Assembly (NCBI GenBank): GCA_905221605.1
Contig: CAJNDS010001258.1
Location: 233,220 to 297,219 of the forward strand
DNA length: 64,000 nucleotides
From: Symbiodinium natans
Lineage: Eukaryota > Sar > Dinophyceae > Suessiales > Symbiodiniaceae
Direction of reading: 5' to 3'
Below, piece by piece: positions 9,501 through 18,309 of the stretch. Under the pieces are notes generated by a model. It saw nothing but the letters and a program-made list of their open reading frames with translations, did not search any database and was not told the DNA's origin. The stretch's first letter is position 1, and each line of letters opens with the position of its first letter. A program made the translations under genes and the position numbers.

Positions 9501-11866
9501 CCATGTAAATACCCTTAGACAAGTGCGACACCCAAGACCCTAGTACAGTGCAATGTTCAATTTCCCCACACCCCTTAGCCGGCAATCACGCCTCCCCATC
9601 GCAGACTCCCTGCAGCATCTGGCGGAACCCGCGGATCATGACCTGAGAGATTTAGGGTTCTGGGCTTCGGGTTTGGGATGGGTGTTGAGGGTGTTGGCCA
9701 CTTGAGACCAAGGAACCCTGAACCCTAACATGCACTCGTGCCAAGAGCCAAACTCACTCATCCCAGTGCATTCTCCGCACATGCCCGCCACAACAGCACC
9801 TATACCCGCTCCCGCTTTCCCTCAGCCCTGAACCCCAAGAGCCCTAAACCAAACTTCCCCGTTCAGCACTAGAAGTGAATGGTCAGATTGAAAACCTGTC
9901 TTGGAAGGGAATCTCAACCTCTAAACCCGACCCATGACGCCTCGGCATCTGCAGACTTGAACTGTGCGGTGAAGTTGTCACGGAGGTAGGACTCCAGCAT
10001 CAGACTCAGCGCCTTCAGCGCGGGGGGGGGGGGAGGGGGGGCGGGTTGAGGAATCGAAGGACGGTCACATCGAACCCTCGGAGGCTGAAGGTGCTCCTCA
10101 AGCCCTCCAACATGCGGGCAAAGGGGCGATGATGACACAGAGCAGGCAGGCCTGTCCAACAGCCAGGGCTAACGCCGCTTGTGTGCACCCGTGCTCCATG
10201 GTGTAGAAGAGCACCTGGGGCGTGGCTTAGGCGCTTCTGCAGCCCAGGGCCTAGGGTTTAGGGTCTTAGGGTTGAGGGTTTGGAGGTTTTGGGCTTTTAG
10301 GTCTTGGGCCTAAATCCCTGAATCCTAAGCCTTTTCAGTTCTTGGGACCACAGCACCTCCGCACACGAGAGGGCAACCTGGTGTGGAATGTGGAGCCGGC
10401 TGTCGACAAACGCCACAACCAACCTCAGCTAGAGCGTTTTTCGGTCTAGAGTCTTGGTTGACGGAGAGGCTGAAATCGGAAACAATGCTCTCAAGGATGC
10501 TGGGAACAGTGCAAGGTGAACTAAACCCTAAACCCTAAACCCTAAACCCTAAACCCTAAACCTAAACCCGGATCGCGTCCCGGCGACACCATCCGCCCTG
10601 CCGCGTGGAAGCTTTGCACCATGGCAACTTCTGGGCCTTGCGTGCGGCGCATCTCGAAGGCACCAGCTGTTCCCATGACCTTGGGGGTTTTGGGTTTTGG
10701 GTTTAGGGTTTAGGGTTTAGGGTTTAGGGTTTAGGGTGTAGGGTTTAGGGTTTAGGGTTTAGGGTTTAGGGTTTAGGGTTTAGGGTTTAGGGTTTAGGGT
10801 TTAGGGTTTAGGGTTTAGGGTTTAGGGTTTAGGGTTAGGTTTAGGGTTTAGGGTTTAGGGTTTAGGGTTTAGGGTTTAGGGTTTAGGGTTTAGGGTTTAG
10901 GGTTTAGGGTTTAGGGTTTAGGGTTTAGGGTTTAGGGTTTAGGGTTTAGGGTTTAGGGTTTAGGGTTTAGGGTTTAGGGTTAGGGTTTAGGGTTGGGTTT
11001 AGGGTTTAGGGTTTAGGGCTTCGGGTTTAGGGTTTAGGGGTCCCCTGACGAGGAATATGGCCGGCATGACCGGAAGAGGGTTCAGAAGAGAAGACTCAAG
11101 GTTCCCTATGCCAAACTCTGCGCTCTTGCCTTGGAAAAAGCGAGAGGGGCTAAACCCTAACCCAAAATCGCAAAAACCCTAAACCCTTAACCCTGAACCC
11201 CAATCCCTAAACCCTAAAAACTCCTCAACCCTAAACCCTAAACCCGGGCTTAGGCCTTAGGCCTCCGGGGGATGTCTAGCCAGCCGCGGCGCGTAGACCA
11301 GGCGGCACCAGGGCTTCAGCTTGCTGGCCGGCATGCGGACCAAGCCCTTGGCCACCAGGACGTGCGTCGCGTAGCAGATTAGGGTGGCCACCACGAAGAT
11401 CATACCTGAGCCCTCCTGACAGGGAGTTCCAGGAGACTTCCGCGATGTCTTGGGCCTCTTGGGGGGGATCTTGGGGTTTTTGAATGCTTTTGAGGTGGCT
11501 TGCTTGGTTCGCGAAGACTGTACAGAGCTGACATCTCCCTTCCATGAAGCACCGTGGATCACTGTGGCGCATCTGACTCGGACTCCCCGCTCTGAACAAC
11601 CTGGCCTGCATCAAGGCGACCACGGTGAATGGAAGAGCATGCTGGAGGATCCGGCTTGCAATGACAAAGTTGCTTTCGACGAGGCGCTCCATAGCGCCAT
11701 CGACCCGCAACTTCTCAGCGGGCGGCTCTCGTTGCCCAGAGCGGCAGCCAGCGGAGAGTTTGCGGTAGAGCAGACGGACGTCGCTCCCACAGAGAAGCCA
11801 ATGCACGGCGCCGACGACGAAGACGGAGGCAACCGAGGCGCCGCTAACCGTGGACTGCAGTGTCAT
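4107..11866 (-). CDS. Gene L: multi-exon membrane-protein gene, left-arm copy, probably decaying
   Basis: This is the mirror copy of gene R. Its exons run from 11,866 down to about 4,107 and are listed one by one. The exon order and reading frames match gene R, and the product would again contain hydrophobic segments. Defects relative to gene R are a premature TGA in the largest exon (7,078-7,080), a 2-nt length change in a poly-C run in the 9,927-10,113 exon, and loss of an AG acceptor plus one extra T at 4,479-4,505. In the other direction, exon 4,197-4,358 keeps an acceptor and frame that gene R has lost. Function unknown. It is either a pseudogene or a copy spliced differently; the homopolymer change could also be a sequencing error. 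Confidence 0.55.
4197..4358 (-). CDS. Gene L exon (GMRRLFVSSMLCQG)
   Basis: The acceptor GCTGCAG|GGGATG is followed by an open frame through GMRRLFVSSMLCQGKYEVIM and onward to LPWLADASACSKSS. An internal GTAAGC (about 4,276) could also be a donor. In the right arm the homologous frame is interrupted by a CCCTAAA array. Confidence 0.45.
4479..4505 (-). pseudogene. Broken gene L exon (LQIADSR equivalent)
   Basis: The right arm has ATGCAG|CTCCAGATTGCTG. Here the acceptor reads ATGCAA and there is one extra T (CTCCAGATTTGCTG), giving a stop two codons later. Confidence 0.5.
4763..4804 (-). CDS. Gene L exon with GA donor (EMIHEGDHRRLP)
   Basis: A 42-nt exon with acceptor CCTCAG|GAGATG. The donor reads AAAGAC|GAGTGACC, where the right arm has GGAAGC|GTGTGACC. 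The paralogous junctions thus differ as GA versus GT. Confidence 0.55.
4968..5051 (-). CDS. Gene L exon (LEFVLRSGS)
   Basis: Acceptor CTCAG|GGCTCA and donor AACAGG|GTGTAGG. It is two codons longer than 31,849-31,926 and stays in frame. Confidence 0.55.
5383..5558 (-). CDS. Gene L exon, membrane segment
   Basis: A 176-nt exon with acceptor TAAG|GGTGGG and the best canonical donor in the arm, GGTGTT|GTAAGT. It encodes a hydrophobic start (VVGFALVTGSSSVVW), then a basic and polar segment (TDYPESNQFDVCKGR). It matches 31,054-31,229. Confidence 0.7.
5719..5872. repeat. Interstitial (TTTAGGG)n array
   Basis: About 20 near-perfect units upstream (in gene L sense) of the next intron end. Confidence 0.95.
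6080..6146 (-). CDS. Gene L exon (LCLTDLVAAPVSVR)
   Basis: A 67-nt exon with acceptor CCGAG|GCTGTG and GC donor CCCGG|GCTTAGGG. Same length and frame as 29,202-29,268. Confidence 0.55.
6479..6549. repeat. Variant array (TTGAGGG)n, left arm only
   Basis: About ten perfect TTGAGGG units with TTTAGGG on both sides. The homologous part of the right arm (about 29,000-29,190) has no such array. Confidence 0.95.
6836..6923 (-). CDS. Gene L exon (NQWLARN...)
   Basis: Acceptor AGAAG|GTGAATCAG. The peptide continues to SLWFLGPC and matches 28,721-28,808. The donor side is uncertain because it runs into poly-G. Confidence 0.5.
7078..7667 (-). CDS. Gene L largest exon, truncated by TGA
   Basis: This follows TTCAG|GCATGC. 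The frame (MHGSEAYHLLAFRQDTE... to ...SEQDPVP) matches 27,958-28,619 closely, but a CGA arginine codon of the right copy is TGA here, removing about 25 C-terminal residues. The central part (SLRKFIRPTDWETVRSSVKR) looks like a folded segment. The C-terminus is Ser-rich. Family unknown. Confidence 0.65.
7762..7891 (-). CDS. Gene L exon, hydrophobic segment
   Basis: A 130-nt exon with acceptor CCAAG|GTCGGC and donor GTCATG|GTTGAG. It encodes RVAVDIFHVVLPGIWVMV, a likely membrane segment. It is the counterpart of 27,748-27,877. Confidence 0.6.
8086..8176 (-). CDS. Gene L exon, acidic segment (RFEELLEDDHQQ)
   Basis: Acceptor CCGAG|CTGCCG and donor TTCGGG|GTCCCC. The frame is identical to 27,473-27,563, and the peptide RFEELLEDDHQQGSRFQDF differs from it by one residue. 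Confidence 0.6.
8190..8343. repeat. Interstitial (TTTAGGG)n array
   Basis: Near-perfect units with a few variants. In gene L sense this is the CCCTAAA array ending the intron before the 8,086-8,176 exon. Confidence 0.95.
8396..8647 (+). CDS. Candidate opposite-strand exon, both arms
   Basis: An 83-codon plus frame here, with SRPVKQFKCGFHATDLAWR in its middle, is kept in the inverted copy (minus strand, about 26,880-27,012). The sense-strand frames of genes L and R are interrupted by stops here. It may be a small gene inside an intron, or chance conservation between young copies. Confidence 0.3.
   Translation: MLVPAFSSSRSLDHSYVRNGESSDKHEKGRSPQEPKRANQVDASTKSLSRPVKQFKCGFHATDLAWRCALKEHVIQFLSYCFR
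8716..8749. repeat. Short TTC microsatellite, left-arm counterpart of the GAA array
   Basis: Only about 34 bp of TTC/TGC units, against about 488 bp of GAA at 26,336-26,823 in the right arm. Confidence 0.9.
8829..8897. repeat. CTCTCTCGCTCG microsatellite
   Basis: Repeats of CTCTCTCGCTCG, matched in inverse form at 26,180-26,262. The Ser/Arg/Glu-rich frames across it are artefacts. Confidence 0.9.
9108..9215 (-). CDS. Gene L exon 7 (36 codons)
   Basis: Acceptor TAAG|GTGCTC and donor GGGGG|GTTCAGGG. The length equals the right-arm exon at 25,832-25,939. The peptide includes LRIQGESPSLRRLLMTTAA. Confidence 0.6.
9321..9358 (-). CDS. Gene L exon 6
   Basis: Acceptor CTCAG|CCTCTT and donor GGGGCAG|GTGAAG. 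It lacks three bases at its start relative to 25,686-25,726, which keeps the frame (LGSTDHVYVWG). Confidence 0.5.
9592..9642 (-). CDS. Gene L exon 5 (17 codons)
   Basis: Acceptor CTCAG|GTCATG and GC donor GGGGAG|GCGTGA. It encodes VMIRGFRQMLQGVCDGE, in the same frame as 25,416-25,466. Confidence 0.55.
9927..10113 (-). CDS. Gene L exon 4, frameshifted in a poly-C run
   Basis: This matches 24,937-25,121. The run that reads C7-T-C9-T in the right arm reads C7-T-C12 here, a net +2 nt. The upstream half (LEGLRSTFSLRGFD) and downstream half (SLMLESYLRDNFTAQFK) are therefore in different frames in this copy. The donor is GGGTCGG|GTTTAG. Confidence 0.55.
10568..10679 (-). CDS. Gene L exon 3
   Basis: This 112-nt exon has acceptor CCAAG|GTCATG and a donor that is the repeat itself, GATCCGG|GTTTAGG. 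It is the counterpart of 24,356-24,467, with the same length and frame. On the sense strand it follows a long CCCTAAA array (10,683-11,040) and precedes a TTTAGGG array (10,524-10,567). Confidence 0.65.
10683..11040. repeat. Long interstitial (TTTAGGG)n array, about 50 units
   Basis: One of the longest and most homogeneous arrays in the window, nearly all perfect TTTAGGG. It forms the 3' end of the intron before gene L exon 3 (CCCTAAA in sense). The right-arm counterpart (24,196-24,350) is less than half as long. Confidence 0.97.
11257..11415 (-). CDS. Gene L exon 2, transmembrane segment
   Basis: The acceptor is CTGACAG-type (GTCAG|GAGGGC on the minus strand). The peptide GMIFVVATLICYATHVL is a clear membrane helix, followed by basic residues (MPASKLKPWCR). 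It is the counterpart of 23,793-23,957. The C-terminal end differs slightly before the stop. Confidence 0.65.
   Translation of the reverse strand, partial: EGSGMIFVVATLICYATHVLVAKGLVRMPASKLKPWCRLVYAPRLARHPPEA
11601..11866 (-). CDS. Gene L exon 1, hydrophobic N-terminal segment
   Basis: The frame opens with CAG|CATGACACTG and encodes MTLQSTVSGASVASVF followed by a hydrophobic stretch (VVGAVHWLLCG). It matches 23,342-23,607 with few changes. The donor equivalent is AG|GTTGTT; the frame stays open beyond it to 11,276. In the intron just upstream, this arm has about 57 bp (11,888-11,945) that the right arm lacks. Confidence 0.6.
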
Positions 11867-12794
11867 GCTGAAAGCACTTGGCGGGGACAAGCCCCCGGGA
11901 AGCTTTCTAAATGATGCTCCGGGAGACTTTTCGAACCACGAATCTAAGGGGCCCAGTCCTTTAAGAATAAATGCTACAGCCCGCTTTTTCAGGCATGACT
12001 GCGAAAATGTTGCACATGGTTTCAAAGATGGTCTAGATGCCAGATATAACAACAATGACAACAAGCGTGTAAAGCAAGAGGGAAAACATGGGAGTATCAC
12101 GTTGTTCTCCTGGATAACCCCTGCCAGTGCTGCACTTCCCTTCCGGGAGGCTTCCCACTGGCGGGGCTTGAGCCTAACTTCAGCCGAGAAAAGTGTGTTT
12201 TCGATTCTTGTTTCTTTGAAGGGGAGGGGGGGGGTGAATGGAGGTATAGGGCTTAGGAGTTTTGGGAGTTCGGGAGTTCGGGAGGTGGGGCGTTAGGGAG
12301 GGTATTTCGCCAGGTTGGGCTTGAAAAGACCGGGCTGATCAAAATGGCTGTCCAAGGCCCCTTGGGCCAAAATGCCCAGCAACACGACTTTCAACTATGG
12401 TAACACGATGGCAAAAAGAGCTCAGCGTCACAAGCTTCTGGCAACACTCTCACAGCTTGCTGAAGATTCCATGAAAAAATGCTTGTCCCCTTGATGGTCC
12501 CTCACTTGTGCCCCAACTGCTGGCCTCACTTGTGCCCCACATACCTGTTCTCCAACATCTCTTTGTGCTGGCGGCTTCCCCTCCCACGTTCCCGTTTTGG
12601 CTTCGCCTGTTCCAACCCATTCCTCGTTTGGGCGCGCGCTTATGAAACAATGTGGTGTTTTACCTGCTGAAGAGTTACAGGGAAGTAAAGGGATAGGGAG
12701 TGGCGATTTTCCGCTCCTTTGCCCTCACCGCTCTACCGCTGTACCTCTGTCCGAGACCACCCACCAATGCTTGGAGAGTTTTGCGACTACCCCT

Positions 12795-13130
12795 CTACAA
12801 ACGGAAGCCTAGCCGCCCGAGCCTCAACCGAAGCCCCCAAACCCTTGCGACAACGCTTTTCCATGAAACCTCAAGATCAGGTCGGCACCATATTGGCTCA
12901 GGCCGAGGCCAATTGAGCGCATCAAGAACAACGCGGACATCAATCGGATTGACGAATTTCTTCCTGGTTGCACCCAGTAGCATGTCCAAAAGATCGATGA
13001 GAGAGTCAAAGCGGAGTTCCAGCAGCCCTGCCTGTGCTTCAGGATCCATTTGGCCAAGGGCTGGATCTCTGGATCATGCAAGAGGTTCTTGAATCGCTGC
13101 TCTTCCTTCGGCTTCCACACGATGAGCTAC
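12795..13130 (-). pseudogene. Broken minus-strand coding stretch in spacer
   Basis: After a possible acceptor GTGTAG|CTCATC the minus strand reads VWKPKEEQRFKNLLHDPEIQ in one frame. Near 13,040 it passes to another frame (MDPEAQAGLLELRF, then DLLDMLLGATRKKFV and DVRVVLDALNWPRPEP). Both halves look like one protein interrupted by a frameshift or a very short intron. It lies upstream of gene L on the same strand and could be its first exons. Family unknown. Confidence 0.4.
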
Positions 13131-13339
13131 ACAGCTGGGGGCCGCTCCATGTCCAGTTATTTCAGCCTAGTGCGGGTAGGCGGCAGTTGGCAAAGATTCG
13201 GGATCTGGAACCTGTGGCATCAAGGCCTGATGGCACACCGAATAGCCTGACGACAAGCGGCCAAACAAAGAAAGGCCCCTGTCTTGAAGCGTCAAGGCAG
13301 CTATTCTGTCTTCGGAGGACTGACACAAGAGCTTGCGAC

Positions 13340-13378
13340 CCCTAAACCCTAAACCCTAAACCCTAAACCCTAAACCTT
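13340..13378. repeat. Short (CCCTAAA)n array in the spacer
   Basis: About five units; one of the only telomere-like arrays in the spacer. Confidence 0.9.
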
Positions 13379-14518
13379 AAACCTCCCGAAAGAGGCTGCC
13401 TTCCGGACGCTGAAAGCTGGCTTGCATGGTGAAGATCCTCAGGTGACAAGGCGAGCTGATGCATCCGAGCGACCTAGAAAACCCAGCAGCTCCAAAGTTT
13501 ACCTCTAAAGCCGAAGCTCCAACACCAGAGTAGGGGACCCTTAGTATCGACCCCCAAATAGTAGGATTCCGCCTAATCATAAGGTACCCCTATTTTCGGA
13601 CACCCCCGCTGGATCATGGCGCAGCCACGAAGCCTCACACTTTTGATTCTGAGACTTTCGCGGCAACAACCCAAACAAACCTGCTTTTCAGAAATGGTTT
13701 CGAAGCTTCTAACAGGCGCAACAGTTGCTTACATGCGGCCTGTAACAATCGAGTGTGAATTTCTAAGCAAGCACGTACAGGAAAACTTTTGCCCGCAACT
13801 GAGCCAACAAAACACCAACGCATCTCCATGATCCCCCTTGGAAAAGCAATCGTTAAAAGGGATTCGCCTCGGCTTCCTGCCGAGAAGCGTTTGGAACCAG
13901 CAGACACGGGATCCGGTCTCCTTCCCTTACCCAACCCTTTGAACACTTTTCCCTGGGATGCCCCTCGAAAAATTCAAAGGGACACTCACTGAACAGTTTC
14001 AGATGCACTTCGCAATCACTGCAGATGATCACAGCAGTGAGCAGCTTCTGCAGTTTTTATGTTTTCGCACTTGAGCCAACAGTGTGGCCTTGAGCCGGGA
14101 GCCAAAGCAGTGACGGCAGCTTTGATCCGTATGAGCAGTGTGTACTGCTCGGGTTCTTCAGGGAACAGTGCACTCTAACACAGTCCCTTGAGTCAATGCT
14201 TCAGCATCAGACTCACAACAGTCGTCTAATCATAACAGCAGTAAATTCAACTGAAAAATTAAAACAATTTCAAACGAAGGCTCACCACAGCGCTTTTGTG
14301 CTTGCTATCAGAACAGTCTAAGCAGCTGGCCTGCACAGCGCTGCTAGGTCTCACTTCAGCTTCACAGTGGCAAAACAGTCACCAAGACCAGTGAACAGTC
14401 AGCTTTCCGTGGCCTACTCAACGACCAGCCAGTCTCCAAGTCTGTCAGTGCTCTCAGGCACTTCAATCGGCGGGGGTCCCCATCTCAGAGGCCAGCCGAT
14501 GCCAGTGGCTTGGCATGA

Positions 14519-15028
14519 GTGGATCCCCCCATCGACTCCCTGCATCTGCAATTCTTTGCAGTTGCTCGCGAGGCTCCGGAAGGCCTCACAGTGATCGTAG
14601 CCTCATGCTCAAATCCAATTGATCGTCTCATCCCAGTAATCACAGTGGACAGAGCAGTTGCTTGGGCCACAGCGCCAGTGCCAGTTCCAGGCGAACTCGG
14701 GCGCCAGTTGCCATACATCTCATCGTCTTCAGTAACCTTCTTACTCAAGTGTGAGGCAGTGACCTCAGTCCAGACAGCGGACCCGATCACTTTTGAAGCG
14801 GACGCCCCTTTACCACATCAGCAGCACAGTGGCCACGAACGCCTAAAAATCAGGCTGTGGCGACATACAGGCAAGCAAGTAAGCGATAGTGCCTTCCGCC
14901 CTATCCCAAGCAGGAATGTAGGAAGGACTCACCTCTCTTTGCGCCGCACGTCAACAACGGAAGAACATCTACTTCAAGAGCCAAAAAAAAAAAACTGTAC
15001 AAGTCAGCGAGTGCAAAAGAAGTCGTAA
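14519..15028 (+). CDS. Uncertain 169-codon open frame
   Basis: The frame starts MDPPIDSLHLQFFAVAREAP and continues through a plausible mixed composition to a Lys-rich end. The minus strand is also open for 101 codons here. No family recognised and no intron signals assessed. The surrounding 14.0-14.9 kb is unusually rich in CAGT/CAGC words. Confidence 0.25.
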   Translation: MDPPIDSLHLQFFAVAREAPEGLTVIVASCSNPIDRLIPVITVDRAVAWATAPVPVPGELGRQLPYISSSSVTFLLKCEAVTSVQTADPITFEADAPLPHQQHSGHERLKIRLWRHTGKQVSDSAFRPIPSRNVGRTHLSLRRTSTTEEHLLQEPKKKNCTSQRVQKKS

Positions 15029-15805
15029 CTACAAAGAAGCAACCGCTAGCGCAGAGGCCCTTATTGCAAGACAACTTAACGCAAGGCCAGCAAGGTAAGA
15101 CCAATGCAAACAAGAACCTACCGGCACCAATCACTTAGCTGCCTGTTACCCATAGCAATGCTGCGCCACGTCTGGTACAGACATTAAGCGAAGTATGGGT
15201 AGGCCGTAAGGCAAGGAACCTCCGTCACCTAAACTGCTTAACGCGTCCGTAGAGAGAGACCTGATCGCTTCTGGGCCTTCCAGAGAAGGTTTCAGCAGTT
15301 TGCGCAAAGAATAGGGGCGTTCAACAGCATGGCTGCGCTTTTTCAGCTGGCCATAATTTGGAGCCCCGCGCAGCGGCCGATTTTTTGTGGAGAGCACTTT
15401 AAGCATTCCGGAGAAGTTTTAGGCAGCAGTTTGAGAAGCTTGATCACTTCTGAGCCTTCCGGGAGGGTTTAGGCAACAGTTTGATGGGCCAAAGCACTGT
15501 TGCAAGCCTGCCCGTATGCATGCGCGAGCACCTCTTGATCCGGATGCGAGAGCGACAGTGTCGGACTGGTAAGTACCACGTTCGGCAAGTCTGGATTCTT
15601 GTAGTCCTCCAACGAACCCAGCTCCAGTTTCCCTCCAGCCCTTCCTCCTCGACTTCATAGCGGCAAACAGCGGGGGTTGCTCCATCTTGCCGGCTTCTAC
15701 TGAATGTGAGATGACCTCCAAGAGCGCCTGTATGTTTCTTGTTGTTTCTTCTTCTCAACACACATTCCTCGCAGATTACTGAAGGGGGCACTCAAACGTG
15801 TCCTA

Positions 15806-16165
15806 CGCTTCTTGTGTCTTTCTGGGGTCGGATTTGGCTTCACTTGAGGCACATTCTCCAAACCCCCAGCAAAGGGCCTACCTTGTCCCAAATCAATAAG
15901 TGTTGTCGAAAATCCCCTTTCCCCAATGGCAATGTTGCAACACGTTGGTCATGTCAGACCGACCTTCGGCATCCAACATTGCCATTGGGGGCTCGGGGGC
16001 ACACGCAAGGGCTTGTGACCGGAGACAAGCATCCTTTTCCAGGCTCTTCAGGCTCCAAGTCCTTGCGATTTCAAGGCAGCTCTCAAGGTCGGGCTGCGCT
16101 GCTTACTGCGTTCTGCAGACCCTGCAGACCTGCAGCAAGCACGCGGACTCTGCAGCAAGCCTGCA
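15806..16165. repeat. Module A of a rearranged inverted pair
   Basis: The reverse complement recurs at 18,310-18,655 over about 345 bp, including ACAAGCATCCTTTTCCAGG and CCCCAATGGCAATGTT. GCAG-rich repeats begin at its right end. Confidence 0.85.
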
Positions 16166-16345
16166 GCAGCCTGACGCAGCAAGCCTGCAGACCCCTGCAG
16201 CAAGCCGACAGCTGCAGGGTCTGTAGGCTGTCGGCAAGCCTGCAGACCCTGCAGCAGCCTGCAGGCCAGCAGCGCCTGCGGGCAACCTGCAGACCCTGCC
16301 GCACGCCGCCCCTACAGACCCTACAGCAAGCCTGCAAAACCTGCT
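16118..16345. repeat. GCAGACCCTGCAGCAAGCCT low-complexity repeat
   Basis: Degenerate tandem CTGCAGACC/CTGCAGCAAG units; all six frames are open through Cys/Arg/Gln-rich artefact peptides. It separates module A from module B. Confidence 0.85.
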
Positions 16346-16403
16346 GCCTGCCTCTCCCCCAGCCTGCATGGTTTCCAGTCTTCAATTACTTGGGCATTTT
16401 CCT
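16338..16403. repeat. Module B of a rearranged inverted pair
   Basis: The reverse complement recurs at 18,685-18,745 (CAGCCTGCATGGTTTCCAG). Order is A-B on the left but inverted A then inverted B on the right, so this is not one simple inverted repeat. Confidence 0.8.
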
Positions 16404-16511
16404 GCATTCACACAGGGTCCATTTCCCCTTGTAAACACAAAGGCTTGAAGGCCCCAGTGTCTGCAGGAAGCTTGAAAGCCCCTGACCTGTAGAACTGCAA
16501 ATTAAAAACCA

Positions 16512-16700
16512 GGTGTCACATGCTCCGCGCTGTAGGAAAAGCTGGATTTTTCCGCCAGTCTAATTTCATGAAAACTAGTACTACACGCTCCGCGCTGTGG
16601 GAAAAGCTGGATTTCGCCTCGGGTGTAATTTCATCAAAACTGGTACTACACGCTCCGCGCTGGGGAAAAACCACAGTGTACTACATGAATGCATAGTTTT
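16512..16700. repeat. 65-bp tandem repeat, about three copies
   Basis: CTCCGCGCTG occurs at 16,523, 16,588 and 16,653, each followed by GGGAAAAGCTGGATTT or a close variant. Partial CTACACGC motifs continue to about 16,805. Confidence 0.85.
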
Positions 16701-17505
16701 TTTAAAAATTTAAGGTTCATGTAATGTTTCTACTTGGAATCAAGGTACTACACGCTGTTTTCCCGCATTTTTGAGTAGTACTCGTGTACAGGTCTGCTAC
16801 ACGCGCTTTCTCAAGGGTTTTCCGGTTTACCAGTCTTTCAAATACTCAAGTAAGGCCTCACAATCCCCTGCAAGGGCTCCAAAACCTCATCAGGACCTCC
16901 CAGAGCCTTTTTTCCAACTTTTGCGGGCTGCCCGTTGGAAAAATCGCTGAAAAACGTGGTATCGCGCGGGTCCACATTCAGGACCGACAAACAACGAGAA
17001 ACATAGGACGCATCAGAGTACCCCCCCAGTTGCAATTCAGCTTGTCATGTGAAATACTTGTTCCGTTATAACACTATTGCCAACAGTCTTAAGCGATCGC
17101 CATCTTTGCGTCCGACCCAAACATGTGGTGCATGCTTTGCGTGTCTCCGCAAATTGAAAGCACACTTGCCACGTTTCACGGCCCATTCTGGGGTCCTATT
17201 TTTGGGCCCCAAAGCGAAGCTCAAAATGGGATCTTTTCTAAGAGTTTCGAATTAGGCAGACCCAGTTTTGGAACCCAATTTCTGGCCTAAAATGAAGGCC
17301 CAAAACTGTGCGATTTCTGATGAGAAAACACACTTTTGAAGCTCGCCGAAAGCAAGCACCCTGTTCCTGGTGGAGCAGCTAGGCCTTGTGTCCGTGACAG
17401 CGTTACCATTCCCTTTCACCTTTAAAGCCACCGCCAGGCCCCCGTCTGGGGGAAAAAGGGGACGTCAACAACTAGGCGGAGCCGAAGCGGTCCCTGTCTG
17501 CCACG

Positions 17506-17970
17506 TCACATCTCTGGCATCTGCTCGTGCTCCGACTCAGGCGCAACCTGGGCAGAAGAGCCAAGAGTGCAGAGCCTTGTGGGTTCCGGCCTTTGCATGG
17601 TCCTGCTCCTCCGCACATTCTGGCGCTGCTGCTCTAGGATCCATTGAACCTCTTGACAATCCAGCTCGCCTACAACGCGGATGCCCACTATTCTTGCCAA
17701 CGAACAGGTGCTGCCCTTGCCGCTAAAGGTGGCGGGGGTGCACATTAACATCCGGCAAGATTTTCTTCTTTCTTTTCTCTTTTCCTTCTTCTCGGTCTTC
17801 TCCGTGTTCTTCTCCATCTTGTCTTCGTCCCTCTTGGTTGCATCTCCAGTTAACGTCTTGATCTTTGCGCAGACTTTATCAAGACTACGCTTTTGCCATG
17901 TGTAAGGATGGCTCCTACCAAGACTTCTGCTAGAAGGTGTACTGTAGCAATTGTAGTAAGCGCACTCCAC
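17506..17970 (-). CDS. Uncertain 154-codon frame with Lys/Glu-rich centre
   Basis: The minus frame includes a charged block (KEKRKERRK) between less biased ends (CSLARIVGIRVVGELDC). It may be an exon. A pyrimidine-rich plus strand alone could also create this. No splice signals assigned. Confidence 0.25.
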   Translation of the reverse strand: MECAYYNCYSTPSSRSLGRSHPYTWQKRSLDKVCAKIKTLTGDATKRDEDKMEKNTEKTEKKEKRKERRKSCRMLMCTPATFSGKGSTCSLARIVGIRVVGELDCQEVQWILEQQRQNVRRSRTMQRPEPTRLCTLGSSAQVAPESEHEQMPEM

Positions 17971-18309
17971 TTTTGCAAGAAGTTGATACGCTGCACGGGT
18001 GGAAGAGGCAGGCTTGCTGCTGGGTGCAGGGCAGTTATTCGCATCAATAGGCAGTAGTGCGGCTGTGTGTTGGGCGAGGCGGGCGCAACCTCTGGAGCGG
18101 CAGACTTTTAGGGTTTAGGGTTTCTTCCTGTAGCACTCAAACGTGTTCCACGCTTCTTGTGTTTTTCTGGCCGGGTGCGACCTCTGGAGCGGCAGCCTTT
18201 TAGGGTTTAGACCCTAAAGAAGCTTGCTATGCGCAAAGCACTTTCGCGGGCGTTCTTGCTCTTGCGAACTGAGGAAGCGCACAAGCAAGCAAACACCCAC
18301 CTTGCCCCA

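Larger units (their letters stand above)
3295..12215 (-). repeat. Left arm of large inverted duplication
   Basis: The reverse complement of this segment matches 23,030-36,775 in order. Anchors: 12,100-12,210 with 23,035-23,165; 9,592-9,642 with 25,416-25,466; 5,383-5,558 with 31,054-31,229; 4,763-4,804 with 32,078-32,119; 3,465-3,585 with about 36,500-36,640. Exons align almost gap-free, while introns differ by many array expansions and insertions. The arm carries a minus-strand copy of a multi-exon gene that shows several disabling changes. Confidence 0.9.

Noticed and set aside
12880-12912. Dinoflagellate spliced-leader relic (CCATATTGGCTCAGG)
   Set aside because: Similarity to the known 22-nt leader covers only the 3' half, with mismatches. 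A second weak match near 14,070 on the minus strand is no better. Not enough to claim retroposed leader sequence.
16083-16385. Cys/Arg-rich minus frames of 88-100 codons
   Set aside because: They come from the CTGCAG-type low-complexity repeat; all frames are open there.
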